The notes: a model not told the origin generated them from the letters alone. A stretch of 64,000 bases of DNA from Magnetovibrio sp. (GCA_028281525.1 JANQJR010000053.1:1-64000); one strand, 5' to 3'. Positions 38,312 to 48,716 are shown, numbered from the stretch's first letter. Numbers and translations: made by a program.

Positions 38312-39880
38312 ATGTCCGAACCCATCCGCCGCGCGCTTCTTTCCGTATCCGATAAAACCGGCATTGTCGAATTCGCTCAATTCCTAGCCGACCAAGGGGT
38401 GGAAATTCTGTCCACCGGCGGCACCGCCAAGATGCTGGCCGATGCCGGCGTGCCAGTTACCGAGGTTTCCCAACATACGGGCTTTCCGGAAATCATGGAC
38501 GGACGCGTGAAAACGCTACAGCCAGCCATCCACGGCGGATTGCTGGCGGTGCGCGACAACGCCGAGCATGTCAAAGCGATGGAGGAACACGACATCCATC
38601 CCATCGATCTGTTGTGCGTGAACCTCTATCCCTTCGAAGAAACGCTGGCGAAGGGCGCGGGATATGACGAGTGCGTGGAAAACATCGACATCGGCGGCCC
38701 GGCGATGATCCGCGCGGCAGCCAAAAATCACGGTGACGTCACCGTGGTGGTCGAGCCCGAGGACTACCACCGCGTGATGGACGAAATGAGCGCGCATTCC
38801 GGTGCGACCACGCTGGAAACGCGCAAATTCCTGGCCCAGCGCGCCTACGCGCGCACGGCCGCCTACGACACGGCGATTTCCACCTGGATGGCGCAGCAGG
38901 GCGCACAGGAATGGCCCAAGCGCCTGAGCTTCGCGGGCGAGATCAAACAAACCATGCGTTACGGCGAGAACCCGCACCAAGCGGCCGCGTTTTACGTCAA
39001 CGGCGATGCGCGCCCGGGCGTGGCGTCCGCCACCCAACTGCAAGGCAAGGAACTCAGTTACAACAATTTGAACGACACCGACGCGGCGTTCGAACTGGTC
39101 GCCGAATTCGAAGACACGGCTTGCGCCATCATCAAACACGCCAACCCCTGCGGCGTGGCGCTGGGCAACAGCTTGGTGGATGCCTACAAAAAAGCCTATG
39201 TGTGCGACACGGAAAGTGCGTTCGGCGGCATCGTCGCCTTGAACCGCACATTGGACGGCGAAACGGCGGAAGAAATCACCAAGATCTTTACCGAGGTGAT
39301 CATTGCGCCCAACGTCGATGAAGATGCCTTAAAAATCCTATCGGCGAAAAAGAACCTGCGCGTGCTGACCACCGGCGCGATGCCCGATCCCAAATCTTGC
39401 GGTCTGACGGTCAAAATGCTGGCCGGCGGTTTGCTGGTGCAAGGCCGCGACAACGCCATTTTCGATGACCTCAAAGTCGTTACCGAAAAGGCCCCGACCG
39501 ACGAGCAACTCACCGATATGAAGTTCGCCTATACGGTGGGCAAGCACATCAAGTCCAACGCCATCGTGTATTGCAAGGATGGACGCACCGTCGGTGTCGG
39601 CGCGGGACAGATGAGCCGCGTAAATTCGTGTCGCATCGCCGCGTTCCGCGCCGAACAGGCTGCCAAAGCCCAGGGCGAGGATCAAAGTTGGGCCATCGGT
39701 TCCGTCGTCGCATCCGATGCCTTCTTCCCGTTCGCCGACGGTCTGCTAGAAGCAGTCGAAGCGGGCGCGGTGGCAGCCATCCAGCCGGGCGGATCGATGC
39801 GCGACGAAGAGGTCATCGAAGCCGCCAACAAGGCTGGCATCGCCATGGTCTTCACCGGCATGCGCCACTTTAGGCATTAA
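38312..39880 (+). CDS. purH: Bifunctional AICAR formyltransferase/IMP cyclohydrolase
   Basis: Catalyses the last two steps of IMP synthesis. The 522-residue protein has the N-terminal MGS-like cyclohydrolase domain ([24 protein letters not shown]) and the C-terminal formyltransferase domain with [11 protein letters not shown], bearing the catalytic K-H pair. The ATG at 38312 has AAGGA at 38298-38302. In many alphaproteobacteria purH follows the rsmB-heparinase pair directly; here two glycan genes come between. Confidence 0.97.
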   Translation: MSEPIRRALLSVSDKTGIVEFAQFLADQGVEILSTGGTAKMLADAGVPVTEVSQHTGFPEIMDGRVKTLQPAIHGGLLAVRDNAEHVKAMEEHDIHPIDLLCVNLYPFEETLAKGAGYDECVENIDIGGPAMIRAAAKNHGDVTVVVEPEDYHRVMDEMSAHSGATTLETRKFLAQRAYARTAAYDTAISTWMAQQGAQEWPKRLSFAGEIKQTMRYGENPHQAAAFYVNGDARPGVASATQLQGKELSYNNLNDTDAAFELVAEFEDTACAIIKHANPCGVALGNSLVDAYKKAYVCDTESAFGGIVALNRTLDGETAEEITKIFTEVIIAPNVDEDALKILSAKKNLRVLTTGAMPDPKSCGLTVKMLAGGLLVQGRDNAIFDDLKVVTEKAPTDEQLTDMKFAYTVGKHIKSNAIVYCKDGRTVGVGAGQMSRVNSCRIAAFRAEQAAKAQGEDQSWAIGSVVASDAFFPFADGLLEAVEAGAVAAIQPGGSMRDEEVIEAANKAGIAMVFTGMRHFRH

Positions 39881-39883
39881 TGT

Positions 39884-39987
39884 CGCACGCGAACGGCCAT
39901 GCCGTTCGCTTCGCTAGGGGCGTCATTAAGCTGACACGACCATCGCCTATTGATACCGCACGCGAACGGCGATGCCGTCCGCTTCGC
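39884..39987. repeat. Two copies of a 31-bp hairpin repeat downstream of purH
   Basis: Unit 1 (39884-39914) and unit 2 (39957-39987) agree at 29 of 31 positions. Each holds an inverted repeat, GCGAACGG/CCGTTCGC in unit 1, with one mismatch in unit 2. They sit just after a stop codon, as REP-like elements often do. They could end transcription weakly or protect the purH mRNA 3' end. Confidence 0.7.
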
Positions 39988-40048
39988 GGTGGGGGCCTTC
40001 ATCGGCACGTGCCATTTCCGGCACTAAACAGATGGGAAGGGTGGTCCT

Positions 40049-40654
40049 ACGCGGAAACTGGGTGCACTGGTCTTTCCGGGTTTTGAGCTTTTAGACCTAT
40101 ACGGTCCGCTTGAAATGTTCGGCATGCTGCCCAAGGCCTATGATTTGACTCTCGTCTCTCAAGAGAAGCGCGAGGTGCAAAGCAAGCAAGGGCCGCACGC
40201 CCTTGCTGACGTAACGTTCAATGACAAACCAGAATTCGATGTCATTCTCGTTCCGGGTGGCAGTGGAACTCGCCAGGAAATCAAGAATCAAGCATTGTTG
40301 GATTGGCTCACGGATTGCGCCCAAACCGCCGAATGGATCCTGACGGTATGTACCGGCAGCGTTTTGTTGGCAAAAACAGGCCTCTTGGATGGGCGCCGCG
40401 CAACGACCAACAAGTTGGCTTTCGACTGGGTTGCAAAACAACGGCCGGCAGTCAATTGGCAGCGCCGCGCAAGATGGGTTGAGGACGACCGGTTTTTAAC
40501 CTCATCCGGCGTATCGGCAGGCATGGATATGAGCCTTGCCGCCATCGAACGCATGCATGATATGGAAACCGCCGAAAAGGTCGCTGCATGGTCTGAGTAC
40601 ACGTGGAATCGCGACCATACGTGCGACCCATTCGCCAAGCCACTTTCCAAATGA
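40049..40654 (+). CDS. DJ-1/PfpI family protein with a non-canonical start
   Basis: A 201-residue DJ-1/PfpI protein: nucleophile elbow VCTGS with C101, the conserved acidic residue E22 in LYGPLEM, and LLDGRRATTNK. The first beta strand (KLGALVFPGFELLDLYG) is encoded upstream of the first ATG at 40115, so the ATG cannot be the true start. An in-frame stop lies just before 40031, and between it and 40115 there is no ATG, GTG or TTG. ACG at 40049, following AAGGGTGG, aligns with where ATG is expected; CTG at 40058 is the alternative. Confidence 0.8.
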   Translation, partial: TRKLGALVFPGFELLDLYGPLEMFGMLPKAYDLTLVSQEKREVQSKQGPHALADVTFNDKPEFDVILVPGGSGTRQEIKNQALLDWLTDCAQTAEWILTVCTGSVLLAKTGLLDGRRATTNKLAFDWVAKQRPAVNWQRRARWVEDDRFLTSSGVSAGMDMSLAAIERMHDMETAEKVAAWSEYTWNRDHTCDPFAKPLSK

Positions 40655-40676
40655 AGCGGCCAATCTTTCCTTTGTC

Positions 40677-41876
40677 TCACCCCAACACGAACATCTTTTC
40701 GCGGCGGAACCACTTCGCCGCCAGCAGGAAAATCAACGCCGCCGACACCGTGGTGGACAAGGTTGCGATGCCCAGATGATGCGGCAACATCGCCTGTTCG
40801 GTGACCAATTGGTTGATCAGAAGCATCTGACCCAGGATCGGCACCGCCACGGTGGCGTCGGTGGGGTTCATCGGCGCGAACACCATCACCATGCCGGGCA
40901 GCGCCGGCACCAAGGGCAAGAGCCCCAGATAAATCTGCGCTTCCTTCATGGAGCGTGTGATCACCGCGATGGACATCTGCAACGCCACCGCAATCGCCAT
41001 CAACGGCACTGCGATGACAAAAGCCAACATGAACACGTCCCACGCGGGCGGCGGAGATAGGCGCTCCGACGTCGCTACCGCCAGCCCCATGAACACCCGG
41101 AATGCCGCCAAATTGACCACCGTGGTCACGGCGGTGAATGCAAACGCCGCAAGCGCCTTGGCCAACAACAAAACCCAGCGTTCCACCGGAGCCAGCAGCA
41201 ACGGTTCCAGCGACCCACGTTCACGCTCACCCACCGTGGTATCGATGGCCAAGTGCACACCACCCAAGAAAATCATAAAGATCACCAACGGCGGCATCAT
41301 GTTGTAGAAAAACACCGCGATGTTGGCATCGCGCGATACGTTGGTGCGTTCGATCTTGACTGCCGATCCATAACCTTCCGGCAAACCTGCCGCGCGGGCC
41401 TCGCGTTTGGCAATCCGCTCGTTATAGGCGCGGATGATGGTGCTGAGCCGGAGCGTGATGCGCAAGTTGTCCACCCGGCCGGTGTTGGTGATCAGTTCCA
41501 CGGTGAAGTTTTCTTGGTCCCGCGCACTTTCGGGCACGATCATCACAACCGGCAGGCGGCCTTCGCGCACGGCGCCTTCCATGTCCGTACGGGTCGCCGG
41601 CGCAGGCGCGAACAAAATGTTGTTGTCCTGCAGGAATGTTTCCAGCGCCGGTGCGTATTCCAGGCCCACCACCGGAATGGTGACGAACTGCTGGCGGAAG
41701 TCGCCTTGCAAGGTTTTGCCTGCGAGAAACAACGCACCCGCCACCAACAAGGGAGCCAACAATGGATAGATCAACGCCAACATCAAAGACCGTCGATCAC
41801 GGGTGTGATCGCGTATTTCCTTGGCGAATACAGCCCACACACGCCGCCCCCAGCCGTTCATGGCCTGGTCCTTCAT
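40677..41876 (-). CDS. ABC-2 type transporter permease (NatB-like)
   Basis: A 399-residue permease with one N-terminal transmembrane helix (LMLALIYPLLAPLLVAGALFL region), an extracytoplasmic domain of about 130 residues, and five or six helices in the C-terminal half, the pattern of NatB-like ABC-2 exporters. The block TTVGERERGSLEPLL is the conserved coupling region. Its start overlaps the stop of the ATPase gene by four bases. The substrate is unknown; sodium or small-molecule export is known for relatives. Confidence 0.9.
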   Translation of the reverse strand: MKDQAMNGWGRRVWAVFAKEIRDHTRDRRSLMLALIYPLLAPLLVAGALFLAGKTLQGDFRQQFVTIPVVGLEYAPALETFLQDNNILFAPAPATRTDMEGAVREGRLPVVMIVPESARDQENFTVELITNTGRVDNLRITLRLSTIIRAYNERIAKREARAAGLPEGYGSAVKIERTNVSRDANIAVFFYNMMPPLVIFMIFLGGVHLAIDTTVGERERGSLEPLLLAPVERWVLLLAKALAAFAFTAVTTVVNLAAFRVFMGLAVATSERLSPPPAWDVFMLAFVIAVPLMAIAVALQMSIAVITRSMKEAQIYLGLLPLVPALPGMVMVFAPMNPTDATVAVPILGQMLLINQLVTEQAMLPHHLGIATLSTTVSAALIFLLAAKWFRREKMFVLG

Positions 41877-42625
41877 TGCGCCGCCTCCGCGTTTTTAGAC
41901 TTTTTCGCGCCCTCGCCCAAAAGACGCACAAATACGTCCTCCAGATCATCCACACCCGCCCGGGCACGCAGCTCTTCGGGACTGCCCGCGGCGGCGACAC
42001 GCCCCTGGTCCACGATCACCAAACGGTCACAAAGCGCCGAAACCTCGCTCATGATGTGGCTGGAAATAAGGATGCAGTGCCCCTGGCCCTTCATTTCCGC
42101 AATCAAATCCCGCACCGCACGTGAACTCATCACGTCCAGTCCATTGGTGGGCTCATCCAGAATCAAGTTTTTGGGCCGGTGCACCATGGCGCGGCCCAGT
42201 GCGACTTTGAGTTCTTGTCCGCGGGAAAAACCCTTGGCGAGACGATCGGCGAAATCCCGCATACCCAGGCGTTCGATCAGGTCATCGATATCGGCCTCCA
42301 GCCCTGCCCCGCCAGCGCCATGGAGTTGACCGAAATAGCGGATATGCTCGCGCGCCGTCAGACGCGGGTAGAGCCCGCGCACATCCGGCAGCACGCCCAA
42401 TTGGCTCTGCGCGCGCATACGGTTTTGGGCGACATCCACGCCATCGACCCGCGCCGTGCCGGAATCGGGCCGCAGCAGACCGTACACAATGCGAAACGCG
42501 GTGGTTTTGCCGGCGCCGTTGGGACCGATGAGGCCGGTCACTTGGCCATCCCCGGCACGCAGGCTGAGGCCGTTGAGCGCCCGAACCTGATCGAAGCGTT
42601 TGTGAAGCCCATCCATCTCGATCAT
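41873..42625 (-). CDS. ABC transporter ATP-binding protein (NatA-like)
   Basis: The 250-residue ATPase has Walker A GPNGAGKT at 34-41, Walker B LILDEP at 154-159 and a signature that reads FSRGQ at 133-137 in place of LSGGQ, a variant seen in NatA and gliding-type exporters. The start at 42625 (MIEMDGLHKRF) is preferred; the longer ORF adds 18 residues outside the fold. It is translationally coupled to the permease gene. Confidence 0.93.
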   Translation of the reverse strand: MIEMDGLHKRFDQVRALNGLSLRAGDGQVTGLIGPNGAGKTTAFRIVYGLLRPDSGTARVDGVDVAQNRMRAQSQLGVLPDVRGLYPRLTAREHIRYFGQLHGAGGAGLEADIDDLIERLGMRDFADRLAKGFSRGQELKVALGRAMVHRPKNLILDEPTNGLDVMSSRAVRDLIAEMKGQGHCILISSHIMSEVSALCDRLVIVDQGRVAAAGSPEELRARAGVDDLEDVFVRLLGEGAKKSKNAEAAQ

Positions 42626-42762
42626 GACGTCGAAGGTATCACCCAACCGCTGCCGTTCAAGTCCGGAAAAACCGGGCATGGGCTAAATATGCTTGGCACG
42701 GCAATTGCTTTTGATGGTGGGAGTGATGCGGTTCGCGCATTCTGCAAATCGGGGACACCGAT

Positions 42763-43137
42763 ATGGCGCATATTTTGGTCATTGATGACGACCCGGACAT
42801 CCGGAGATTGTTGTCAACATACTTCCAAGACCAGGGCCATCAGGTGTTTTCCGCGGAAGATGGCGCACACGGCATTGGTATGGCGGTCCAACGCCAACCC
42901 GACGTGGTGATCTTGGATATCGACATGCCGGTCCTGGACGGTCACTCAACGTTGCGGGTGATACAAAGTAACCCGCAGATTTCGGGGATTCCCGTGGTGG
43001 TCCTGACAGCTCATCACACTCCCCAGATCGAGGAAGCCATGCGCAAAGCGGGATGTGCGGGTTTCGTGTCTAAACCGTTTGATCTCGATCAGCTGGATCG
43101 CACGGTGACAAACAGTCTTGAAGCAGGACGGGTCTAA
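42763..43137 (+). CDS. Single-domain response regulator receiver
   Basis: The 124-residue protein is only a CheY-like receiver: acidic cluster D8-D9-D10, phosphoacceptor D52 in ILDIDMP, threonine in VVLTAHH and lysine in SKPFD near 104. There is no output domain, so it should act by protein contact or as a phosphate relay. No histidine kinase is nearby. It is divergent from the ABC exporter and followed by a strong terminator, so it is transcribed alone. Confidence 0.95.
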   Translation: MAHILVIDDDPDIRRLLSTYFQDQGHQVFSAEDGAHGIGMAVQRQPDVVILDIDMPVLDGHSTLRVIQSNPQISGIPVVVLTAHHTPQIEEAMRKAGCAGFVSKPFDLDQLDRTVTNSLEAGRV

Positions 43138-43206
43138 CAACACGCAACGGCCCGGGAGCTTCTAAACAGTCCACTCTCGTCTAGGGCACGCCCTCGACGC
43201 ACACTC

Positions 43207-43241
43207 ACGGGGTTAGAGCCATCGCTCTAACCCCGTTTTTT
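43207..43241 (+). terminator. Rho-independent terminator after the receiver gene
   Basis: ACGGGGTTAGAGC pairs perfectly with GCTCTAACCCCGT across CATC and is followed by TTTTT. The near-symmetric stem may also serve the minus-strand glutamate dehydrogenase gene, which ends 66 bp away. Confidence 0.93.
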
Positions 43242-43306
43242 CGCAATTTGCGTTGCATTTTGCAAATCGAGCGGCCATCGCATACTGGTCTGTCACGCAA
43301 ATCGAC

Positions 43307-46300
43307 TTATTTACGTTCGTCAATCAGGGATTTCAGCGCCCGCGACGCCACGGCGATCATGGATATGTCGTTGATGTCGCCCGCCCATAGTTCGGTGAGC
43401 AGTTGCTCGGTTCGATCGATTGCGCCTTGGTAGGATTCGGTCCACACCTTGATGGCCTTGTTGGGATCGGCGATGTTTTTAGACACATCGAGAACCCGGG
43501 CGGTGAGGTTGTATTGATGGCCAAAGACTTCTTCGATCAACGCCGCAACCGCCAGTTTCTGCCAATGGCTTTCACTGGACAACGCTTCGCAAGCCGCGCG
43601 CAACCGGCCGAGGCGGAAGCGCGATCCCACCGTGAAGTAAAGCGCCGCCACGTCACGCACCCTAAGATCGCGCTCCGCAGCAAGTTGGACAATATCGGTG
43701 CCAGACGCCAGATTGACCAACCCGGCAATGGTCTGAGCCAAGTCCTTTGGAATCCCATCATCGGTATAGGCCGCGGCCCGGCGTTGCAGATCATCACGAT
43801 AATGCTCTGGCAAGACATTGGACAAATCTTTCGCCAATTCCGTGATGCCGCCTTGGAACCATTGCACGCTTGGCGCCAATTCATTGGTCGCGACCCCGTT
43901 ACGCAAGAACCATATGGTGGCGCGGTCCAAAAGCTTGTTCACATCCAAGAGCATGGAGGTTTGCGCATGCGCTGGAATTCTATTGTCCAAAGCCTCGATC
44001 GGGGCCCACATTTCGCGCACTGAAAACGCTTCGCGGGCAATGATGAATGCGCGCGCGATCTCGTCCGGTTTCATCCCGGTCTTTTCCATCAACTGGGTGA
44101 CGAAAGTGCCGCCCACCCGGTTGATCATGGAGTTCGTGACGCGCGTGGCGACGATTTCACGCCGCAACCGGTGTCCACGAATGGCAGCTTGATACTTCTT
44201 TTGCAAAGGCGTTGGAAAATAGCGCGTCAAGTCGCGTTCCAGGAACGGATCATCCGGCAGACTCGACGCCAAAAGCTCATCGTAAAGCCAGATCTTCGAA
44301 TACGACATCAAAACCGAAATTTCCGGACGTGTCAGGCCCAGGCCGGTCACCGCGCGTTCGTTCAAGGTTTCGTCGTCGGGCAAGAATTCAACGCCACGAT
44401 TGAGGCGGTCGGCTTTTTCCAACATGCGCATCAACCGCATCTGATGATCGACCAAATCCGGGCCGCGCGCCTGAATGATGGAAATGGCCTGGGTTTGTTC
44501 GTAGTTGTCCCACAACACCAGATCGCCCACTTCGTCGGTCATACGCTCCAACAATGCATTGCGGCCCTTGGTGGATAACTTTTTCTGTGCGACGAGGGCA
44601 TCGAGCAAAATCTTGATGTTGACTTCGTGGTCCGAACAATCGACACCTGCGGAATTGTCGATGGAATCGGTGTTCAGCCGCCCGCCGCCCAACGCGTATT
44701 CGATACGTGCCCTTTGGGTGCAACCTAGGTTGGCGCCCTCGCCGATGACCCGGGCGCGCACATCCTTGGCGTCCACGCGCAATGCGTCATTGGTGCGATC
44801 GCCCGCATCCACGTGGCTTTCGAAACTGGCCTTGATGTAAGTGCCGATACCGCCGAACCACAGCAGATCCACGTCAAGCTGCAACAGCTGGCGTATCAGT
44901 TCGTTGGGCGTCAGCTTGTCGTTGTTGACGCCCAGCATGGCTTTCATTTCCTTCGACAGCACCACCCACTTGGCGCGGCGCTCAAACACGCCGCCGCCAC
45001 GTGAAATCAGCTTGGCGTTGTAGTCCGACCAGTGCGAGCGCGGCAAATTGAATAGTCGCTTGCGCTCTTTGAACGATTTGACTGCATCCGGTTTTGGATC
45101 GACGAAAATGTGCAAGTGGTTGAAAGCCGCCTTCAGGCAAATGTGTTCGGACAAAAGCATGCCGTTGCCGAATACGTCACCAGACATGTCGCCCACGCCC
45201 ACCACGGTGAAATCCTCGGTTTGCGTATTGACGCCGATTTCGCGGAAGTGACGTTTGACCGATTCCCAGCCGCCACGTGCGGTGATGCCCATCTTCTTAT
45301 GGTCATAACCAACAGAGCCGCCCGATGCGAACGCATCCCCCAGCCAAAAGCCATAGTCCGCCGAAACACCGTTGGCGATGTCGGAAAACGTCGCCGTGCC
45401 TTTGTCGGCGGCGACCACCAGATACGGGTCGTCACCGTCATGGCGCGCGACACTTTTAGGTTTCGCGATGCGCCCGCGCGCGTCTAGATTGTCGGTCAAA
45501 TCCAACAAACCACGAATGAAGGTTTTGTAGCATTCGATGCCTTCTTCAAGAAACGCTTCGCGCCCGCCTTCCGCAGGGGGACGCTTAACCACGAAACCGC
45601 CCTTCGAGCCCACCGGCACGATCACCGCGTTTTTGACCTGCTGGGCTTTGACCAAACCCAAAATTTCCGTACGGAAATCTTCGCGCCGGTCCGACCAACG
45701 CAAGCCGCCGCGCGCCACGTTGCCGAAGCGCAAATGGACACCTTCGATACGTGGCGAGTAGACGAAAATTTCGAATTTGGGCCGGGGCAGGGGCAATTCT
45801 TCGATATCGCGTGAAGATAGTTTGAACGACAACCAGGTTTTCGGCTCGCCCCCATCATCCAGTTGGAAGAAATTGGTGCGCAACGTCACGTCGACCATGT
45901 TGATGTAGCGCCGCAGAATGCGGTCTTGATCGGCGCTGGAGACGTCTTCCAACTGATCAAACAATTTGTTGCGCAACCGGGTGGCCTTGCGGGTGGCCTT
46001 GATCACCGCGTCTTTGATGTTCAGAGGTTCGAAACGGGCCATGAACATATCGACGATGCCGCGCGTAATCGCGGCGTTTTCCACCAAGGTGGTGGCCATA
46101 TAGTCTTCAGAAAACGTGATTCCGGCCTGACGCAGGTACTTGGTATAGGCGCGCAGCACCGTCACCTCGCGCCAATCCAGGCCCGCGGACAAGATCAGCG
46201 CGTTCAGGGCGTCGCTTTCCATATTGCCTGCCCAGACCTGATCGAAAGCGGCGTGGAAGCGTGAGCGGACATCATCGCCGCTGCCCACCAACTTGCCCCG

Positions 46301-48175
46301 CGGCTCCAACCCGAAATCATGAATGACGATCTTATAGGGCGCCTCCTGAGGCCAGGCGCGGAAGGGAATTTCCTCAACGACGTGGAGCCCTAAGTTTTCG
46401 AGCACGGGCAAAATGTCGGACAACGCCACCGGGATCTGGGGATTATATATCTTGAACCGCATGGACGGCCCGGATGGCGCCTTCAGTTCGTACAGGTAAA
46501 GACCCAACCGCCCGAACAGGTACGTCAGTTCGATACGTTTGATGTCGTCCAGGGTTTGCTGCGTGGTGAAGCTTTCTTCATAGTTACGATTGAAGGCATC
46601 CTGGTAAGCATCCTGCAGCTTCATGCCATCCATTTCGCCATGCTGCTCAATTAGCGCCGCGCCCAGTTTGTCACCCCAGGAGCGGGCCATGTCAGCGATG
46701 GCTTCTTCGATCGCTTTGATATCATAGCTGGGAATGCATCCAGGCTTGGTCTTGATGACCAAATGCAAACGAGCCAATGCCTCATCGCCTAAGTGCGCGT
46801 AATGCGCCGTTACCGAACCGGAAAAAACGTCTTCCAACAAGTTTTGGATTTTCTTGCGCAAATCCGTGCTGTAGCGGTCTCGCGGTACATAGATCAATGT
46901 GCTGACGAAGCGCTCGAAGTCATCGCGGCGCACGAACAGAGATACTTTTTGACGATCTTGCAAGCGCAAGATGCCGAGGCTGGTGTCCAACAGTTGGTCC
47001 AGCGAAATCTGAAACAGCTCGTCGCGCGGGAAGGTTTCCAGAATATTGAGCAGTGTTTTGCCGTTATGGCTATTGGACGTCAAACCAGTGCGGTTGAACG
47101 TCGCCTGAATCTTGCGCCTGAGCAGTGGGATTTCGCGCGCACTGCGGTTGTAAGCTGCGGCGGTGAACAGGCCGACGAACACACGTTGGCCGATCACCCG
47201 GCCCTTGGCGTCAAGCTGCTTCACGCCGATGGAATCCATCTGCACCCTGCGGTGCACCCGCGAACGCATATCGGTTTTGGTCACCAACAGCAAATCGGGC
47301 TGGTTGATGAAACTTTGCACCTCTGGGGGCATCTTCGCGAGATCGCGCAATTCCCGGAACACCACGCGCACCGGGTTGGTCAACACGCCCATACCGGAAT
47401 TCTTGGTCACGTTGACCACGGCTTTCGCCCCGGTCCCGGTGAATTCATATTCACGGTAGCCCAAGAAGGTGAAATTGTCGTCGTGCATCCAACGCAGGAA
47501 ATCACGAACCTCGCTGACATCCTCAAGGGGTAAGTTGCCGGTCAGCGTTTCCAATTCATCAATGAGCGTGCTCAGGGCGGCACGCATGTTACGCCAATCG
47601 CGCACGGCGAGACCGACATCTTCCAGCACATCCAGCAGACCCTCCTTGATGTGCGAATGGCGCAGCTCCGGCTGCTCGTCGATCTGCATATGGATCAGGC
47701 TCTCGGCCGTAACTCCTTTGTCTATGCCCAGAAGACCCGGTTCCAGCACTTCCTTCAACGTTCCCGCAGCGGTCCGGCGGCTGCGTACGATGGGATGAAT
47801 GGACATATGCACGCCAAAACCCCACCGGTTGATTTCCGCGGTCACACTGTCGATGAGGAACGGCATGTCGTCGGTGACGATTTCCACCACCGTGTGGCCC
47901 AATTCCCAGCCATTATTTTTGGTGGCGGGGTTGTAGATGTTGATGATTGGCTTCCCGGGCTTGCGCTTTTGCGCGGTGGCGTAGTGGGACATGGCGATCC
48001 CCGCCAGAATTTGCGGCGTCATGTCCTCCAAATCTTTGATGGAGATATGGGAGAAATATTGCCTTAGAAACTGCTGGGTTTTGGCTTGGTCGCTTTTTTT
48101 CACACCCTTGAGGGCGAGCTTAAGCACCTTGTCGATGATCTTTGTCCGGCGCGTTTGATCTGCATCGAGTGGCAT
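43307..48175 (-). CDS. NAD-specific glutamate dehydrogenase (large, 180-kDa class)
   Basis: The 1,622-residue protein belongs to the L-GDH180 class (PF05088): a long N-terminal region with ACT-like segments, a catalytic domain (GGLRWSDRREDFRTE, VPVGSKGGFVVK) and a nucleotide-binding domain (VVGVGDMSGDVFGNG). It oxidatively deaminates glutamate to 2-oxoglutarate and ammonium, mainly in catabolism. The start at 48175 (MPLDADQTRRTK) has GGGAGG eight bases upstream; a longer ORF adds ten codons. Length is typical of the class. It is transcribed alone. Confidence 0.96.
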   Translation of the reverse strand: MPLDADQTRRTKIIDKVLKLALKGVKKSDQAKTQQFLRQYFSHISIKDLEDMTPQILAGIAMSHYATAQKRKPGKPIINIYNPATKNNGWELGHTVVEIVTDDMPFLIDSVTAEINRWGFGVHMSIHPIVRSRRTAAGTLKEVLEPGLLGIDKGVTAESLIHMQIDEQPELRHSHIKEGLLDVLEDVGLAVRDWRNMRAALSTLIDELETLTGNLPLEDVSEVRDFLRWMHDDNFTFLGYREYEFTGTGAKAVVNVTKNSGMGVLTNPVRVVFRELRDLAKMPPEVQSFINQPDLLLVTKTDMRSRVHRRVQMDSIGVKQLDAKGRVIGQRVFVGLFTAAAYNRSAREIPLLRRKIQATFNRTGLTSNSHNGKTLLNILETFPRDELFQISLDQLLDTSLGILRLQDRQKVSLFVRRDDFERFVSTLIYVPRDRYSTDLRKKIQNLLEDVFSGSVTAHYAHLGDEALARLHLVIKTKPGCIPSYDIKAIEEAIADMARSWGDKLGAALIEQHGEMDGMKLQDAYQDAFNRNYEESFTTQQTLDDIKRIELTYLFGRLGLYLYELKAPSGPSMRFKIYNPQIPVALSDILPVLENLGLHVVEEIPFRAWPQEAPYKIVIHDFGLEPRGKLVGSGDDVRSRFHAAFDQVWAGNMESDALNALILSAGLDWREVTVLRAYTKYLRQAGITFSEDYMATTLVENAAITRGIVDMFMARFEPLNIKDAVIKATRKATRLRNKLFDQLEDVSSADQDRILRRYINMVDVTLRTNFFQLDDGGEPKTWLSFKLSSRDIEELPLPRPKFEIFVYSPRIEGVHLRFGNVARGGLRWSDRREDFRTEILGLVKAQQVKNAVIVPVGSKGGFVVKRPPAEGGREAFLEEGIECYKTFIRGLLDLTDNLDARGRIAKPKSVARHDGDDPYLVVAADKGTATFSDIANGVSADYGFWLGDAFASGGSVGYDHKKMGITARGGWESVKRHFREIGVNTQTEDFTVVGVGDMSGDVFGNGMLLSEHICLKAAFNHLHIFVDPKPDAVKSFKERKRLFNLPRSHWSDYNAKLISRGGGVFERRAKWVVLSKEMKAMLGVNNDKLTPNELIRQLLQLDVDLLWFGGIGTYIKASFESHVDAGDRTNDALRVDAKDVRARVIGEGANLGCTQRARIEYALGGGRLNTDSIDNSAGVDCSDHEVNIKILLDALVAQKKLSTKGRNALLERMTDEVGDLVLWDNYEQTQAISIIQARGPDLVDHQMRLMRMLEKADRLNRGVEFLPDDETLNERAVTGLGLTRPEISVLMSYSKIWLYDELLASSLPDDPFLERDLTRYFPTPLQKKYQAAIRGHRLRREIVATRVTNSMINRVGGTFVTQLMEKTGMKPDEIARAFIIAREAFSVREMWAPIEALDNRIPAHAQTSMLLDVNKLLDRATIWFLRNGVATNELAPSVQWFQGGITELAKDLSNVLPEHYRDDLQRRAAAYTDDGIPKDLAQTIAGLVNLASGTDIVQLAAERDLRVRDVAALYFTVGSRFRLGRLRAACEALSSESHWQKLAVAALIEEVFGHQYNLTARVLDVSKNIADPNKAIKVWTESYQGAIDRTEQLLTELWAGDINDISMIAVASRALKSLIDERK

Positions 48176-48347
48176 CTGACCGTCCTCCCACCACAATGTA
48201 TGCACCCCAGCCTATAAAAAGTTAGTGCATCTCTCGGAAAATACAAAAGAAATCGTCATTCCCCCGGAAAAATCCATGCCCGTCGCATTGACCCCTGGGC
48301 GCTTGCATGAGACGCTATGGTCGCCAGACTCCGACAGGAGCAAACCG

Positions 48348-48635
48348 ATGATCAGCGATACCAGGCCAGACTTGTTTGAGGGCCGAAAAAAACCGACCGG
48401 TTGGGTGAGTCATCCCATTGACATCCGCTTGTCGGTGCCGTTCGTGCGTACCCGATACTATGTCACCATCGTCGCCGGGCGCGAGCGCCGGCCCGCCCAC
48501 CGGCGCAAAGCGGAACGTCGGGATTATCCGGTTTTGACGTTCGGAAACGCCTTGTTCGCGCTTGGCGTCACGACCATGTTCGTGCTGTTGGGTTTGGGAC
48601 TGTTGATTGCGCGCAGTGCCATCATTGAATATTGA
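48348..48635 (+). CDS. Small protein with one C-terminal membrane helix
   Basis: A 95-residue protein with no family I recognise. Residues 1-65 are polar and basic (HRRKAERRD), and residues about 68-90 form a hydrophobic helix (FALGVTTMFVLLGLGLLIA). The start at 48348 has AGGAG at 48336-48340, better than the upstream ATG at 48225. The topology suggests a tail-anchored inner-membrane protein. It lies alone between the dehydrogenase promoter region and tRNA-Gly. Confidence 0.65.
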   Translation: MISDTRPDLFEGRKKPTGWVSHPIDIRLSVPFVRTRYYVTIVAGRERRPAHRRKAERRDYPVLTFGNALFALGVTTMFVLLGLGLLIARSAIIEY

Positions 48636-48668
48636 AAAGCCGTTGGTGCCCGGACACAAACACAGGCA

Positions 48669-48692
48669 CAAAAAAGCCGGGCAAAAGCCCGG
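48669..48692 (-). terminator. Terminator downstream of tRNA-Gly
   Basis: On the minus strand CCGGGC pairs with GCCCGG around TTTT and is followed by a T-rich run (CTTTTTTG). It lies 25 bp past the tRNA end. Confidence 0.85.
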
Positions 48693-48716
48693 TTTTGTCC
48701 ACCTTGAAAGGGAAGA

